Assembly (NCBI RefSeq): GCF_014596475.1
Contig: NZ_MECJ01000039.1
Location: 62,001 to 126,000 of the forward strand
Length of the DNA: 64,000 nt
Source of the DNA: Streptomyces sp. CBMA152
GTDB taxonomy: Bacteria; Actinomycetota; Actinomycetes; Streptomycetales; Streptomycetaceae
Reading direction: 5' to 3'
Below are positions 24,631 to 32,183 of this stretch, piece by piece. Numbering within the stretch: position 1 is the stretch's first letter; each line of letters opens with the position of its first letter. The position numbers and the translations under genes are program-made. Below the pieces are notes generated by a model, which searched no databases, was not told the origin of the DNA, and worked only from the letters and a program-made list of their open reading frames with translations.

Positions 24631-25691
24631 CCGAACTGCTGCTCAAGGTCCTTCAGCTTGCGCTCCAGGTGGTCGAGCCGGGGGAGGGTCTGGGTGTCGT
24701 CCTCGGCGGTGAGGTCGACGGTCCGGGACGTCGCGGGCTCAGCGCCCGTGACGGCCTGCAGGGAGGGCCGGTTGCGTAGAGGCAGTTGTCCCGGCTCGGC
24801 TATGGCGGGCTCCGCGACAGCCTTCGGCTGCGCGGAGCCCGAACCACCGGCGATGGACGGGACGTCGACCTGTCGGCCCCCGGGCCGCACCCGGCCAAGA
24901 GCCCGGCCCTGCCGGGTGAGCGCCTTCAGATGTGCCCGCTCCAGCTTCTCCTGCTCGCGTCGGCGCAGCCGGTTCTGCTCCTTGGCCCGCCGGTCCTCGC
25001 GGACCTCGTCGACCGCCTCGTCCAGCGTCCGTACGCCCTCCAGGAGCATCAGCGACCAGGCGCCGAACGTCTCTCGGGGCGCGCGCAGCCACCGTACGAT
25101 CCGGATCTGCGGCAACGGCCGTGGCACCAGGCCCTGTTCGCGCAGTGCCGCCCGGCGGGTCTGCTTCAGCGCGCGGTCGAAGAGGACCGCCGCCGACAGC
25201 GACATCCCGGCGAAGAACTGCGGGGCGCCCGCGTGGGCGATGCCGCGTGGCGCGTGCACCCAGTTGAACCAGGCGGCGGCCCCCGCGAACGTCCACACCA
25301 GCAGACGCGATCCGAGTGCCGCGTCGCCGTGGCTGGCCTCGCGCACGGCGAGGACCGAGCAGAACATCGCGGCGCCGTCGAGGCCGAACGGGACCAGGTA
25401 CTCCCAGCCGTCGGTCAGGCCCAGGTTCTGCCGGCCGAAGCCGACCAGGCCGTGGAAGGAGAGCGCGGCGGCGACGGCCGCGCAGCAGAACAGCAGCCCA
25501 TAGGAAGCCGTGCCGTACACGGCCTCCTTCCTTCTGCGGCGATCCTCGCTGCGTTCCCAGGTGTCCTCGCCGGACTTGCCCTCGCCGCCGACGCGCTTGC
25601 CGCGTGCGAGGACGACCAACGCCACGACGACCCCCACGATCATCACGCCGCCCGGAAGCAGCCAGTCCAGAGATATGTCGGTCAGTCGCAT
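24627..25691 (-). CDS. DUF2637 (SpdB-like) membrane protein
   Basis: 354 residues: one N-terminal membrane helix, then four helices between about 60 and 180 (TASYGLLFCCAAVAAALSFHG, YLVPFGLDGAAMFCSVLAVREAS, WFNWVHAPRG, FFAGMSLSAAVLFDRALKQTR), then a charged cytoplasmic tail with a coiled-coil segment (EVREDRRAKEQNRLRRREQE) and a C-terminal helix (LDHLERKLKDLEQQFG). DUF2637 proteins are related to the plasmid-spread proteins of Streptomyces conjugative elements, but chromosomal copies are widespread and no transfer genes are nearby. Function unknown. Confidence 0.82.
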   Translation of the reverse strand: MRLTDISLDWLLPGGVMIVGVVVALVVLARGKRVGGEGKSGEDTWERSEDRRRRKEAVYGTASYGLLFCCAAVAAALSFHGLVGFGRQNLGLTDGWEYLVPFGLDGAAMFCSVLAVREASHGDAALGSRLLVWTFAGAAAWFNWVHAPRGIAHAGAPQFFAGMSLSAAVLFDRALKQTRRAALREQGLVPRPLPQIRIVRWLRAPRETFGAWSLMLLEGVRTLDEAVDEVREDRRAKEQNRLRRREQEKLERAHLKALTRQGRALGRVRPGGRQVDVPSIAGGSGSAQPKAVAEPAIAEPGQLPLRNRPSLQAVTGAEPATSRTVDLTAEDDTQTLPRLDHLERKLKDLEQQFG

Positions 25692-25800
25692 GCGGTGTCC
25701 CTTGAATCACGTAAGGCATTTCGTGCGCCATAGTGCTCCTGCCGTACGGGGCCGCAGGGGGTTTTCGGGGCAAGAGACCGTCATTGGACGGCCGTGGCAT

Positions 25801-25871
25801 TCGGATAGGTGCGATCTGATCGAACTTGCGTGGCCGCAGAACGAGTTGGGTTCGAATCCGACTCACTCCGA
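25801..25871 (+). other. tRNA-like fold signature, not a functional tRNA
   Basis: GGGTTCGAATCC sits in a 7-bp stem (GAGTTGG 25843-25849 with CCGACTC 25858-25864; one T-G pair) around an 8-nt loop, and TCGGA (25801-25805) can pair with TCCGA (25867-25871). This mimics a T-arm and acceptor, but the stem register is one base off for a true T-loop and there is no normal 7-nt anticodon loop. It lies 15 bp past the FhuF-like stop codon, so it might act as a terminator hairpin, or be a tRNA relic. Confidence 0.25.
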
Positions 25872-25885
25872 CGAGTGGCGTGGAT

Positions 25886-26722
25886 TCAGGACGCCGTGCC
25901 GAGCTTGGCCACCCGGTCGGCGTCGCAGGTACGCGGACAGGTGACGCAGGTGTCCTCGGGGCGCAGGGTGTAGAAGAGGCAGCAACTGGCCCGGTCGCGG
26001 GTCGGCAGCGGCTCGCCCGCCGGTCCCGTCAGCTCACGGAACCCGGCGCCGCCGACGTACGGCTTGGTCGAGCCCGGCAGCAGCTGTTCGAGCTCGCCCA
26101 TCGCGCGCCGCTCCTCGCCGAGCAGCGCGGCGACGTACCAGAGGCCCTCGACGATCTCGTCGGTCGCCATGCCCCACAGCGCCCGCCGGCCGCGCCGCAT
26201 CCGGGGTCCGAAGCCTTCGAGCACGGGCCCGATGTGCTCGGCGACGGCCGCGCGCACCTCGGCCCGCAGCGCCTCCTCGTCCGGTACGACCCGGGCGCCG
26301 GGCAGCGCGGCCGCCGGGTCGCCGGGCAGACACGCGAACTCCCGCACTCGTACGGTCAGCCGCCCCAGCGTGCGCTGGAAGGCCACGTCCTCGACGGGTA
26401 CGCGCGGCACCCGCCGGTGCAGAAACCAGGGGACCGTGATGAGCAGACAGGCCGGCCAGGCGTACCGGTGGAAGCCGAACGAGGCGATGACGCCGGGGCG
26501 GGCCTCCTGCCCGTAGTCCCGCAGGACCTGCTCCTCGTCCCAGCCGAGGAAGGTGTCCAGGGCGTCTCCGCCCTCCGCGAGCCGGTGCGCGCCGACCCAG
26601 CCGGGGGAGTCCGGGGCCCGTTCGCCGTCCGCGAGCTCCGCCACCCGAAGGCCCGGGTAGACCTCGGCGAGGCGCGCGTACGACGCCGCGAGGGGGCTCG
26701 GGAGCAGCGTGGACACAGTCAT
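25886..26722 (-). CDS. FhuF-like (2Fe-2S) iron-siderophore reductase family protein
   Basis: 278 residues. The last 35 residues carry CC-x10-C-x2-C (SCCLFYTLRPEDTCVTCP), the 2Fe-2S ligands of the FhuF C-terminal domain. The N-terminal part is helical with a FHRYAWPACLLITVPWFLHR segment typical of these proteins. FhuF-type enzymes release iron from ferric siderophores by reduction in the cytoplasm. The gene has an iron-box-like palindrome 28-46 bp upstream of its ATG, supporting a role in iron supply under DmdR1/IdeR-type control. No siderophore cluster is present in the window. Confidence 0.85.
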   Translation of the reverse strand: MTVSTLLPSPLAASYARLAEVYPGLRVAELADGERAPDSPGWVGAHRLAEGGDALDTFLGWDEEQVLRDYGQEARPGVIASFGFHRYAWPACLLITVPWFLHRRVPRVPVEDVAFQRTLGRLTVRVREFACLPGDPAAALPGARVVPDEEALRAEVRAAVAEHIGPVLEGFGPRMRRGRRALWGMATDEIVEGLWYVAALLGEERRAMGELEQLLPGSTKPYVGGAGFRELTGPAGEPLPTRDRASCCLFYTLRPEDTCVTCPRTCDADRVAKLGTAS

Positions 26723-26749
26723 GCAGGGACCACCGAATCACGATCGTTT

Positions 26750-26768
26750 GCAGGTAAGGCTTACCTTA
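26750..26768. promoter_or_regulatory. Iron box (DmdR1/IdeR-type operator)
   Basis: GCAGGTAAGGCTTACCTTA contains perfect arms AGGTAAG and CTTACCT around one central base. It matches 14 of 19 positions of the actinobacterial iron-box consensus TTAGGTTAGGCTAACCTAA, with all central bases kept. It lies between the divergent FhuF-like and GntR genes; repression of the FhuF-like gene when iron is plentiful is the natural reading. Confidence 0.75.
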
Positions 26769-26785
26769 GCGGATGAGCGCGAGGT

Positions 26786-26813
26786 TTGAACTGTCGCTTT
26801 GTCCGCCTATGGT
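26786..26813 (+). promoter_or_regulatory. Promoter of the GntR gene
   Basis: TTGAAC (26786-26791), a 16-bp spacer and TATGGT (26808-26813) resemble a principal-sigma-factor promoter and would start RNA near 26820, about 28 bases before the GTG start and its GGAGGG ribosome site. The iron box ends 18 bp upstream of the -35 element, so iron control of this gene is possible but less direct. Confidence 0.5.
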
Positions 26814-26847
26814 GCTGGGGAGATACCGAACGGTAGGAGGGCCTGGG

Positions 26848-27612
26848 GTGGAGCAGGGCAGAGCGCGCGAAGCGGCGGTGGCGCCGTTCGGGTTGCCCCG
26901 CGTCCCCGCGCAGGCCCGTGCCGAGGGCGAGCCCAGCGCACGCGGGGAGCACACCCACAGCGAGCCGCCCGCCCCGCAGCACCAGGTCCGTCGGCACTCG
27001 GTGCGCGGCCAGATCCTGGAGGCGCTGCGGGCCGCGCTGGTCGACGGCGAGCTGGTGCCGGGCGAGGTGTACTCGGCGGTGGCGCTCGGCGAGCGCTTCG
27101 GCGTCTCGGCGACTCCCGTACGCGAGGCCATGCAGCGCCTGGCCTCCGAGGGCGCGGTCGAGGTCGTCCCGAACCGGGGCTTCCGGGTCACCGAGCGCAG
27201 CGCCGTCGAGCTCGCGGAGCTCGCCGAGGTGCGGGCGCTGATCGAGGTGCCGGTGATGCTGCGGCTCGCGCGGTCCGTCCCGGCCGCCCGCTGGGCCGAG
27301 CTGCGGCCGCTCGCCGAGGCGACGACGCAGGCGGCGGCGGTCGGTGATCGGGCGGGGTACGCGGAGTCGGATCGCGCGTTCCATCGCGCGGTGCTGGCGC
27401 TTGCCGGGAACCAGCAGTTGCTTCAGGTTGCGGAGGATCTGCATCGGCGGTCGCAGTGGCCGCTCACGGTGACCGCTGCGCCGGTCGCTCGCCATGCGGA
27501 GTTGGTCGCGGACGCGGCGGAGCACATGGCGTTGCTGGACGCGTTGATCGCCCAGGATCTGACGGTTGTTCAGTCCCTGGTGCGGGAGCATTTCACGGGG
27601 TCTGCGCTTTAG
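26848..27612 (+). CDS. GntR-family regulator, FCD (FadR-like) subfamily
   Basis: 254 residues from a GTG with GGAGGG seven bases upstream. Residues 1-50 are Arg/Pro/Glu-rich and probably disordered. The winged helix runs about 53-118 (VRGQILEALRAALVDGELVPG, LGERFGVSATPVREAMQRLASEGAV, NRGFRVTE). The C-terminal FCD helical domain (VRALIEVPVMLRLAR, SDRAFHRAVLALAGN, HAELVADAAEHMALLDALI) has the conserved Asp and two His of a metal-containing ligand site. It should respond to a small carboxylate-like ligand; target unknown. Confidence 0.87.
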   Translation: MEQGRAREAAVAPFGLPRVPAQARAEGEPSARGEHTHSEPPAPQHQVRRHSVRGQILEALRAALVDGELVPGEVYSAVALGERFGVSATPVREAMQRLASEGAVEVVPNRGFRVTERSAVELAELAEVRALIEVPVMLRLARSVPAARWAELRPLAEATTQAAAVGDRAGYAESDRAFHRAVLALAGNQQLLQVAEDLHRRSQWPLTVTAAPVARHAELVADAAEHMALLDALIAQDLTVVQSLVREHFTGSAL

Positions 27613-27637
27613 CGCTTCGCTGGAGGCGGGGTTGTTC

Positions 27638-27777
27638 GTCTGCGGACCGGTGGGGGCTGGTCGCGCAGTTCCCCGCGCCCCTCATATGCCGCTGCGCGGC
27701 ATCCTCGGGGGCGGCCCGAAGGGGCGCAATCCAGGGGCGCGGGGAACTGCGCGACCAGCCCAGCACGGTCCGCAGAC
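27638..27777. repeat. Pair of dispersed repeats in inverted orientation, probable two-way terminator
   Basis: A forward copy (27638-27682) and a reversed copy (27733-27777) of the repeat built on GGCTGGTCGCGCAGTTCCCC face each other across a 50-bp centre that itself has GCCGCTGCGCGGC. The two copies match over about 40 bp and could fold into one long hairpin. They fill the gap between the convergent GntR and helical-repeat genes, so a bidirectional terminator is the likely role. Confidence 0.75.
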
Positions 27778-27798
27778 AAAAGCACGCCCCCAAGGGGG

Positions 27799-28581
27799 TC
27801 AGGTCGTCGCCGGCGTCGGGGCCAGATGCGCCGCGAGCCACGTCGGCACTCCGCCCAGGAGACGGAACAAACGCGCCGCCTCCGTGCGCAGTCTCGTCGC
27901 CTCCGGTTCCGGTTCCGCCTCGGCCAGGGCGGCCAGGGCCGGGGCCGTGCCCACCAGGTAGCCCAGTTCCTCGCGGATGCGCAGGGACTCGGCGAAGCCG
28001 TGGCGGGCCTCGGCCAACTCGCCTTCGCGCAGGGCGAGTCCGGCCAGTTGGCGCCAGGTGAACGAGAGCAGCAGGGTGTCCCCGTGGGCGGTGGCGCCCG
28101 CATGGGCGCGGCGGTAGGCGGCCCGGGCCGCCTGGGGTGCGTCGGTGACGTTCTCGGCGAGCAGTCCGCGTCGGAAGTCGAGCAGGGCGCGGCTGCGCGC
28201 GGCCGGGGCGATCAGCGCGGCCGCCCGGCCGAACGCGGAGCGGGCCTCGTCGGCCCGGTCCCGTACGCCCAACAGCGTTGACGCGTACGCGAGTTGACCG
28301 CGCTCGCAGGCGGCGGCGCCGCGCTCCTCGTCGTCCCCGGCGACCGCCTCGGCGCCGCGCAGCGCCTCCTCGGCCTCGGCCCAGCCGTTCTCGGTGTACA
28401 GACAGCGCTCGGTGAGCAGCGCGGCCCGCTGGAGCGCCGCGGCGGGCTCGGCGCAGTGTGGCTCCAGCAGGGCGGCCGCGTCCGTCCAGCAGCCGCGCGA
28501 GCGCAGCCGCCACACCGCGGTCTGAAGCGGATCCCCGTCATCTGCAGTCGTTCCGGAACCAGACATGGCGGGATACGCCAC
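27799..28581 (-). CDS. Helical-repeat (TPR-like) protein of unknown function
   Basis: 260 residues, Ala/Leu/Glu/Arg-rich, made of repeated helix pairs about 35-45 residues long (for example WTDAAALLEPHCAEPAAALQ, AEEALRGAEAVAGDDEERGA, ADEARSAFGRAAALIAPAAR, LAEARHGFAESLRIREELGY). This is the look of a tetratricopeptide-like scaffold. Cytoplasmic; partners unknown. The GTG at 28581 has GGGAGGG four bases upstream; an ATG five codons later (28566) is the alternative start. It is the only gene between the inverted repeats and the PucR gene. Confidence 0.7.
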   Translation of the reverse strand: MAYPAMSGSGTTADDGDPLQTAVWRLRSRGCWTDAAALLEPHCAEPAAALQRAALLTERCLYTENGWAEAEEALRGAEAVAGDDEERGAAACERGQLAYASTLLGVRDRADEARSAFGRAAALIAPAARSRALLDFRRGLLAENVTDAPQAARAAYRRAHAGATAHGDTLLLSFTWRQLAGLALREGELAEARHGFAESLRIREELGYLVGTAPALAALAEAEPEPEATRLRTEAARLFRLLGGVPTWLAAHLAPTPATT

Positions 28582-28756
28582 GTTGCCCTCCCCGAGCGCG
28601 CCATTGAGCTGATGAGTCGCGGGCCAAACGTCGTGGCCGCATCTCAGCACGGATTGGCACGCCGGGCCAAGGGCCATGCGTGAATTCCTTCACAAACGGC
28701 GGGTTGCCGTACGTCGGGGTGGTGTTCCCGGCCGTACGCGCCGCTTTCGCGCCCCC

Positions 28757-30433
28757 TCAGCTCATCCGCAGGGCCAGGAAGAAGTCCAGCTTGTCCTCCA
28801 GGCGCGAAAGATCACGCCCCGTCAGTTGCTCGATCCGGCCCACCCGGTAGCGCAAGGTGTTGACGTGCAGATGCAGCCGGGTGGCACAGCGGGTCCAGGA
28901 GCCGTCGCAGTCGAGGAACGCCTCCAGGGTCGGGATCAGCTCGGCCCGGTGGCGGCGGTCGTAGTCGCGCAGCGGGTCGAGGAGGCGGGCGGTGAAGGCG
29001 CGGCGCACGTCGTCCGGGACGAACGGCAGCAGCAGGACGTGCGAGGCCAGCTCGTGGTGCCCGGCGGCGCAGACCCGGCCCGGGCGGGCGGCGGCGACCC
29101 GGCGGGCGTGCCGGGCCTCCTCCAGGGCGCCGCGCAGCCCCTCCGCCGAGTGCACGGCCGCGCTGACACCCAGTGTCAGGCGTCCGTCGTCGGCGAGGCC
29201 CGCAGAGAGCGGCGCCTGGACGGCGGCGAGCAGCGCGTCGGCGTGCAGCCCGCTCTCGGAGCCCTCCGGGCCCACGGCGGGCAGCGGCACGAGTGCGATC
29301 GCCTCGTCGCCCGCGTGGGCGACCGCGATGCGGTCCGAGGAGTCGGATCCGGCCACCGCCGGGTCGACCAGGATCTCCTCAAGGAGCGCCTGGGCGACGG
29401 GGCCGCCCGCGATCTCGGCCGCGCCGGTCGCGGACTGGCTCCAGTCGACCCGGGCCACGATGACCTGCCAGTGCGGCGCCGAGCCCAGGCCCGGCAGCAG
29501 CACTGGGGCCGCGACCCGCAGCCGGGCCGCGATCTCGGCGGGCGCGGCGCCGGTCTGCACCAGCTCCAGGACCTCCTGGGCGAGCCGTCGGCGTACCGCA
29601 CGGGCAGCGTCGCGGCGGTCGCGCTCCACGGCGATCAGCTGGGTGACGCCCTGGAGCAGATCGAGTCGGGCCGCGGGCCAGTCGCCCGCGTCCGCCTCGA
29701 CCGCGAGCAGCCAGTCCGACAGGACCGTCTCGCGCACGTCACGGGCCGCCGGGGCCGCTCCGCGCCCGCTGTGGCGGATCGGGAACAGCGAGTACGTGGT
29801 GCCGTTCACCACGGCCCGGTGGGGGCCGCGACGGCCGGTGCGGGTCGCGGCGAGATGTTCACCCGCGAGAGTGGCGCCGACCGACGCCTCCAGCGGGTCG
29901 CCGGCGCCCGCGATCTGCCGGCCGGTGGGGGAGAGCACCCAGGCCCGCAGGTCCAGGTCGGAGCCGAGCAGGTCCAGGACGACCTCCGGGCCGCCGCCCG
30001 CCGGGCCCGACGTCATCAGCCGCCGGTGCCGGTCGACGACCGCCGCCAGGTCCCCGGCCCGCTCGCCGGACACCTGGCGCACCACGTGCTCGGTGATGGT
30101 CGCGAAGGCGACCGACTCGTTGACCGCGAACAGCGGCAGCCGGTGCTGTGTACATGCACGGATCAGGTCATCCGGGATCGCGCCCAGCTCGGCCTCGCCG
30201 GCCGCCAGGCCGACCACCCCGGCTCCGGCCAGGATCCGTACGAATGGCTCGGAATCGTCGGCGTCCCGGCGCCAGGCGAGCCCGGTGAGGACGAGCTCGC
30301 CGCCGGAGAGATAGCGGCTCGGATCGCGCAGGTCAGTGGTCATCACACCGCGTACGGTGCGGTCCAGCTCGTCCTCGCCGCCGAGTAGCCGCAGCCCCAG
30401 CGCGTCGGTCTCCAGAAGTGCGCGCAGCCGCAT
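28757..30433 (-). CDS. PucR-family transcriptional regulator of purine catabolism
   Basis: 558 residues. An N-terminal PucR sensor domain (MRLRALLETDALGLRLLGGE, DPSRYLSGGELVLTGLAWR), a central GGDEF-like degenerate region (about 300-430), and a C-terminal PucR-type HTH of about 60 residues (FLDCDGSWTRCATRLHLHVN then TLRYRVGRIEQLTG). Family members switch on purine or related nitrogen catabolism when bound to an intermediate. It is divergent from the xanthine dehydrogenase genes, 258 bp apart, with an inverted repeat in the gap; regulation of those genes is therefore very likely. Confidence 0.88.
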   Translation of the reverse strand: MRLRALLETDALGLRLLGGEDELDRTVRGVMTTDLRDPSRYLSGGELVLTGLAWRRDADDSEPFVRILAGAGVVGLAAGEAELGAIPDDLIRACTQHRLPLFAVNESVAFATITEHVVRQVSGERAGDLAAVVDRHRRLMTSGPAGGGPEVVLDLLGSDLDLRAWVLSPTGRQIAGAGDPLEASVGATLAGEHLAATRTGRRGPHRAVVNGTTYSLFPIRHSGRGAAPAARDVRETVLSDWLLAVEADAGDWPAARLDLLQGVTQLIAVERDRRDAARAVRRRLAQEVLELVQTGAAPAEIAARLRVAAPVLLPGLGSAPHWQVIVARVDWSQSATGAAEIAGGPVAQALLEEILVDPAVAGSDSSDRIAVAHAGDEAIALVPLPAVGPEGSESGLHADALLAAVQAPLSAGLADDGRLTLGVSAAVHSAEGLRGALEEARHARRVAAARPGRVCAAGHHELASHVLLLPFVPDDVRRAFTARLLDPLRDYDRRHRAELIPTLEAFLDCDGSWTRCATRLHLHVNTLRYRVGRIEQLTGRDLSRLEDKLDFFLALRMS

Positions 30434-30508
30434 CGCGTGTCGCCGCCGATCTGTCTTGTTGTTGCCGGTGGAAAGCGGTGGGGTTTCTGAGCACCGCCTT
30501 TCATACGA

Positions 30509-30525
30509 ATCTACAAGACGTAGAT
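30509..30525. promoter_or_regulatory. Inverted repeat in the PucR/xanthine dehydrogenase divergent region
   Basis: ATCTAC-AAGAC-GTAGAT has 6-bp arms and a 5-bp spacer, 76 bp upstream of the PucR start and 167 bp upstream of the dehydrogenase start. It is the most symmetrical element in the 258-bp gap (30434-30691), which otherwise holds no gene. Its position between a regulator and its likely targets makes it a candidate PucR operator. Inference. Confidence 0.5.
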
Positions 30526-30691
30526 GGAGACCAGCCAACTCCTTCATGGTTTCGGTGACTGCACCCGGCGGAGTGAGGCTTGTGTACTGGGGCCACACAG
30601 CGTTAACAGCACATGAACGACTTTGAAGCCCAGGCCCTGCCGTCACCGGGACCCGCGCGATCGACCCCGATTGAGAAGAAGAGAGCCACTC

Positions 30692-31582
30692 ATGGACTTC
30701 CTTCGCCCCGCCAGCTGGGAGGAGGCGCTCGCCGCCAAGGCCGAGCACCCCACGGCTGTGCCCATTGCGGGTGGCACCGATGTGATGGTCGAGATCAACT
30801 TCGACCACCGCCGGCCCGAGTACCTTCTGGACCTGAACCGCATCGAGCTGCTGCGCGCGTGGGAGGTCGGCGAGGAGACCGTACGACTCGGCGCGTCCGT
30901 TTCGTACACCCAGATCATGGAGAACCTGCGGGCCGAGCTGCCGGGTCTGGCGCTCGCCTCGCACACCGTGGCCTCCCCGCAGATCCGCAACCGCGGCGGC
31001 GTCGGCGGCAACCTGGGCACCGCCTCGCCGGCCGGTGACGCCCACCCGGCGCTGCTCGCCGCGGGCGCCGAGGTCGAGGTCGAGTCGGTGCGCGGCGCGC
31101 GCCTGATCCCGATCGACGAGTTCTACACCGGTGTGAAGCGCAACGCGATGGCGCCGGACGAGCTCATCAAGACGGTCCACATCAAGAAGGCGGACGGCCC
31201 CCAGCAGTACTCCAAGGTGGGCACCCGCAACGCGATGGTCATCGCGGTGTGCGCCTTCGGTCTGGCCCTGCACCCCGAGACCCGTACGGTCCGCACCGGC
31301 ATCGGCTCCGCCGCCCCGACCCCCGTGCGGGCCAAGGCCGCCGAGGAGTTCCTGAACGCCGCGCTCGAAGAGGGCGGATTCTGGGAGAGCGGCAAGATCA
31401 TCACCCCCTCGATCGCCAAGCAGTTCGCGGAGCTCGCCTCCGCCTCCTGCAACCCGATCGACGACGTACGAGGCACCGCCAAGTACCGCCGGCACGCCGT
31501 GGGCATCATGGCCCGCCGCACCCTCGGCTGGACCTGGGAGCAGTACCGCGGCACCGGCCGCTCGCTTGAAGGAGCTGCATAA
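30692..31582 (+). CDS. Xanthine dehydrogenase, FAD-binding subunit
   Basis: 296 residues. The FAD-binding domain of molybdenum hydroxylases: AHPTAVPIAGGTDVMVE-like start (PTAVPIAGGTDVMVEINFD), SPQIRNRGGVGGNLGTASPAGD for flavin phosphate binding, and a C-terminal CO-dehydrogenase flavoprotein domain (DVRGTAKYRRHAVGIMARRT). It passes electrons from the 2Fe-2S subunit to NAD+ in oxidation of hypoxanthine and xanthine to urate. First gene of a three-gene unit; spacing to the next gene is 2 bp. Start ATG preceded by AGAAGAGAG. Confidence 0.9.
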   Translation: MDFLRPASWEEALAAKAEHPTAVPIAGGTDVMVEINFDHRRPEYLLDLNRIELLRAWEVGEETVRLGASVSYTQIMENLRAELPGLALASHTVASPQIRNRGGVGGNLGTASPAGDAHPALLAAGAEVEVESVRGARLIPIDEFYTGVKRNAMAPDELIKTVHIKKADGPQQYSKVGTRNAMVIAVCAFGLALHPETRTVRTGIGSAAPTPVRAKAAEEFLNAALEEGGFWESGKIITPSIAKQFAELASASCNPIDDVRGTAKYRRHAVGIMARRTLGWTWEQYRGTGRSLEGAA

Positions 31583-31584
31583 CC

Positions 31585-32178
31585 ATGCGCGTCAATTTCA
31601 CGGTCAACGGCCGCAAGCAGGAAGCCGACGACGTCTGGGAGGGCGAGAGCCTTCTCTACGTCCTGCGCGAGCGCATGGGTCTTCCGGGTTCGAAGAACGC
31701 CTGTGAGCAGGGCGAATGCGGCTCCTGCACGGTCCGCCTGGACGGCGTGCCGGTGTGTTCCTGCCTGGTCGCGGCCGGTCAGGTCGAGGGCCGCGAGGTC
31801 GTCACCGTCGAGGGCCTGGCCGACTACGCCAAGCACCGCGACGAGACCCACCCGGGCGGAGCCTGTGCCTCCGGCGCGTGCGGCACCTCGGTGGACGCCG
31901 CCCAGCGCTGGCAGGCCAAGCCGCAGGACGGCCGCAGCGCCGACTCCGGGGACCTCTCCCCGATCCAGCAGGCGTTCATCGACGCCGGCGCCGTCCAGTG
32001 CGGTTTCTGCACCCCGGGTCTGCTGGTCGCCGCCGACGAGCTCCTTGAGCACAACGCCTCCCCGTCCGACCAGGACATCCGCGAGGCCCTCTCCGGCAAC
32101 CTCTGCCGCTGCACCGGTTACGAGAAGATCCTCGACGCGGTCCGCCTCGCGGCCGCCCGTCAGGAAGAGGCGGTCTGA
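31585..32178 (+). CDS. Xanthine dehydrogenase, 2Fe-2S subunit
   Basis: 197 residues. The plant-ferredoxin-type cluster ligands (CEQGECGSC then C about 12 residues on) are at about 40-62, and the second cluster of the helical domain at about 141-176 (CGFC and CRC). Compared with the usual length of about 160 there is an extra stretch of about 35 residues in the linker (residues 84-120) with a GGACASGACG segment. It carries electrons from the molybdenum centre to FAD. It lies 2 bp after the FAD subunit gene and 5 bp before the molybdopterin subunit gene. Confidence 0.92.
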   Translation: MRVNFTVNGRKQEADDVWEGESLLYVLRERMGLPGSKNACEQGECGSCTVRLDGVPVCSCLVAAGQVEGREVVTVEGLADYAKHRDETHPGGACASGACGTSVDAAQRWQAKPQDGRSADSGDLSPIQQAFIDAGAVQCGFCTPGLLVAADELLEHNASPSDQDIREALSGNLCRCTGYEKILDAVRLAAARQEEAV

Positions 32179-32183
32179 CGATC

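Noticed and set aside
25801..25871. A functional tRNA gene
   Set aside because: The T-stem register is off by one base with a mismatch, no 7-nt anticodon loop can be formed, and there is no proper acceptor stem.
24627..26722. Integrated conjugative element suggested by the SpdB-like DUF2637 gene
   Set aside because: No integrase, excisionase, replication or FtsK/Tra-type gene is present on either side.
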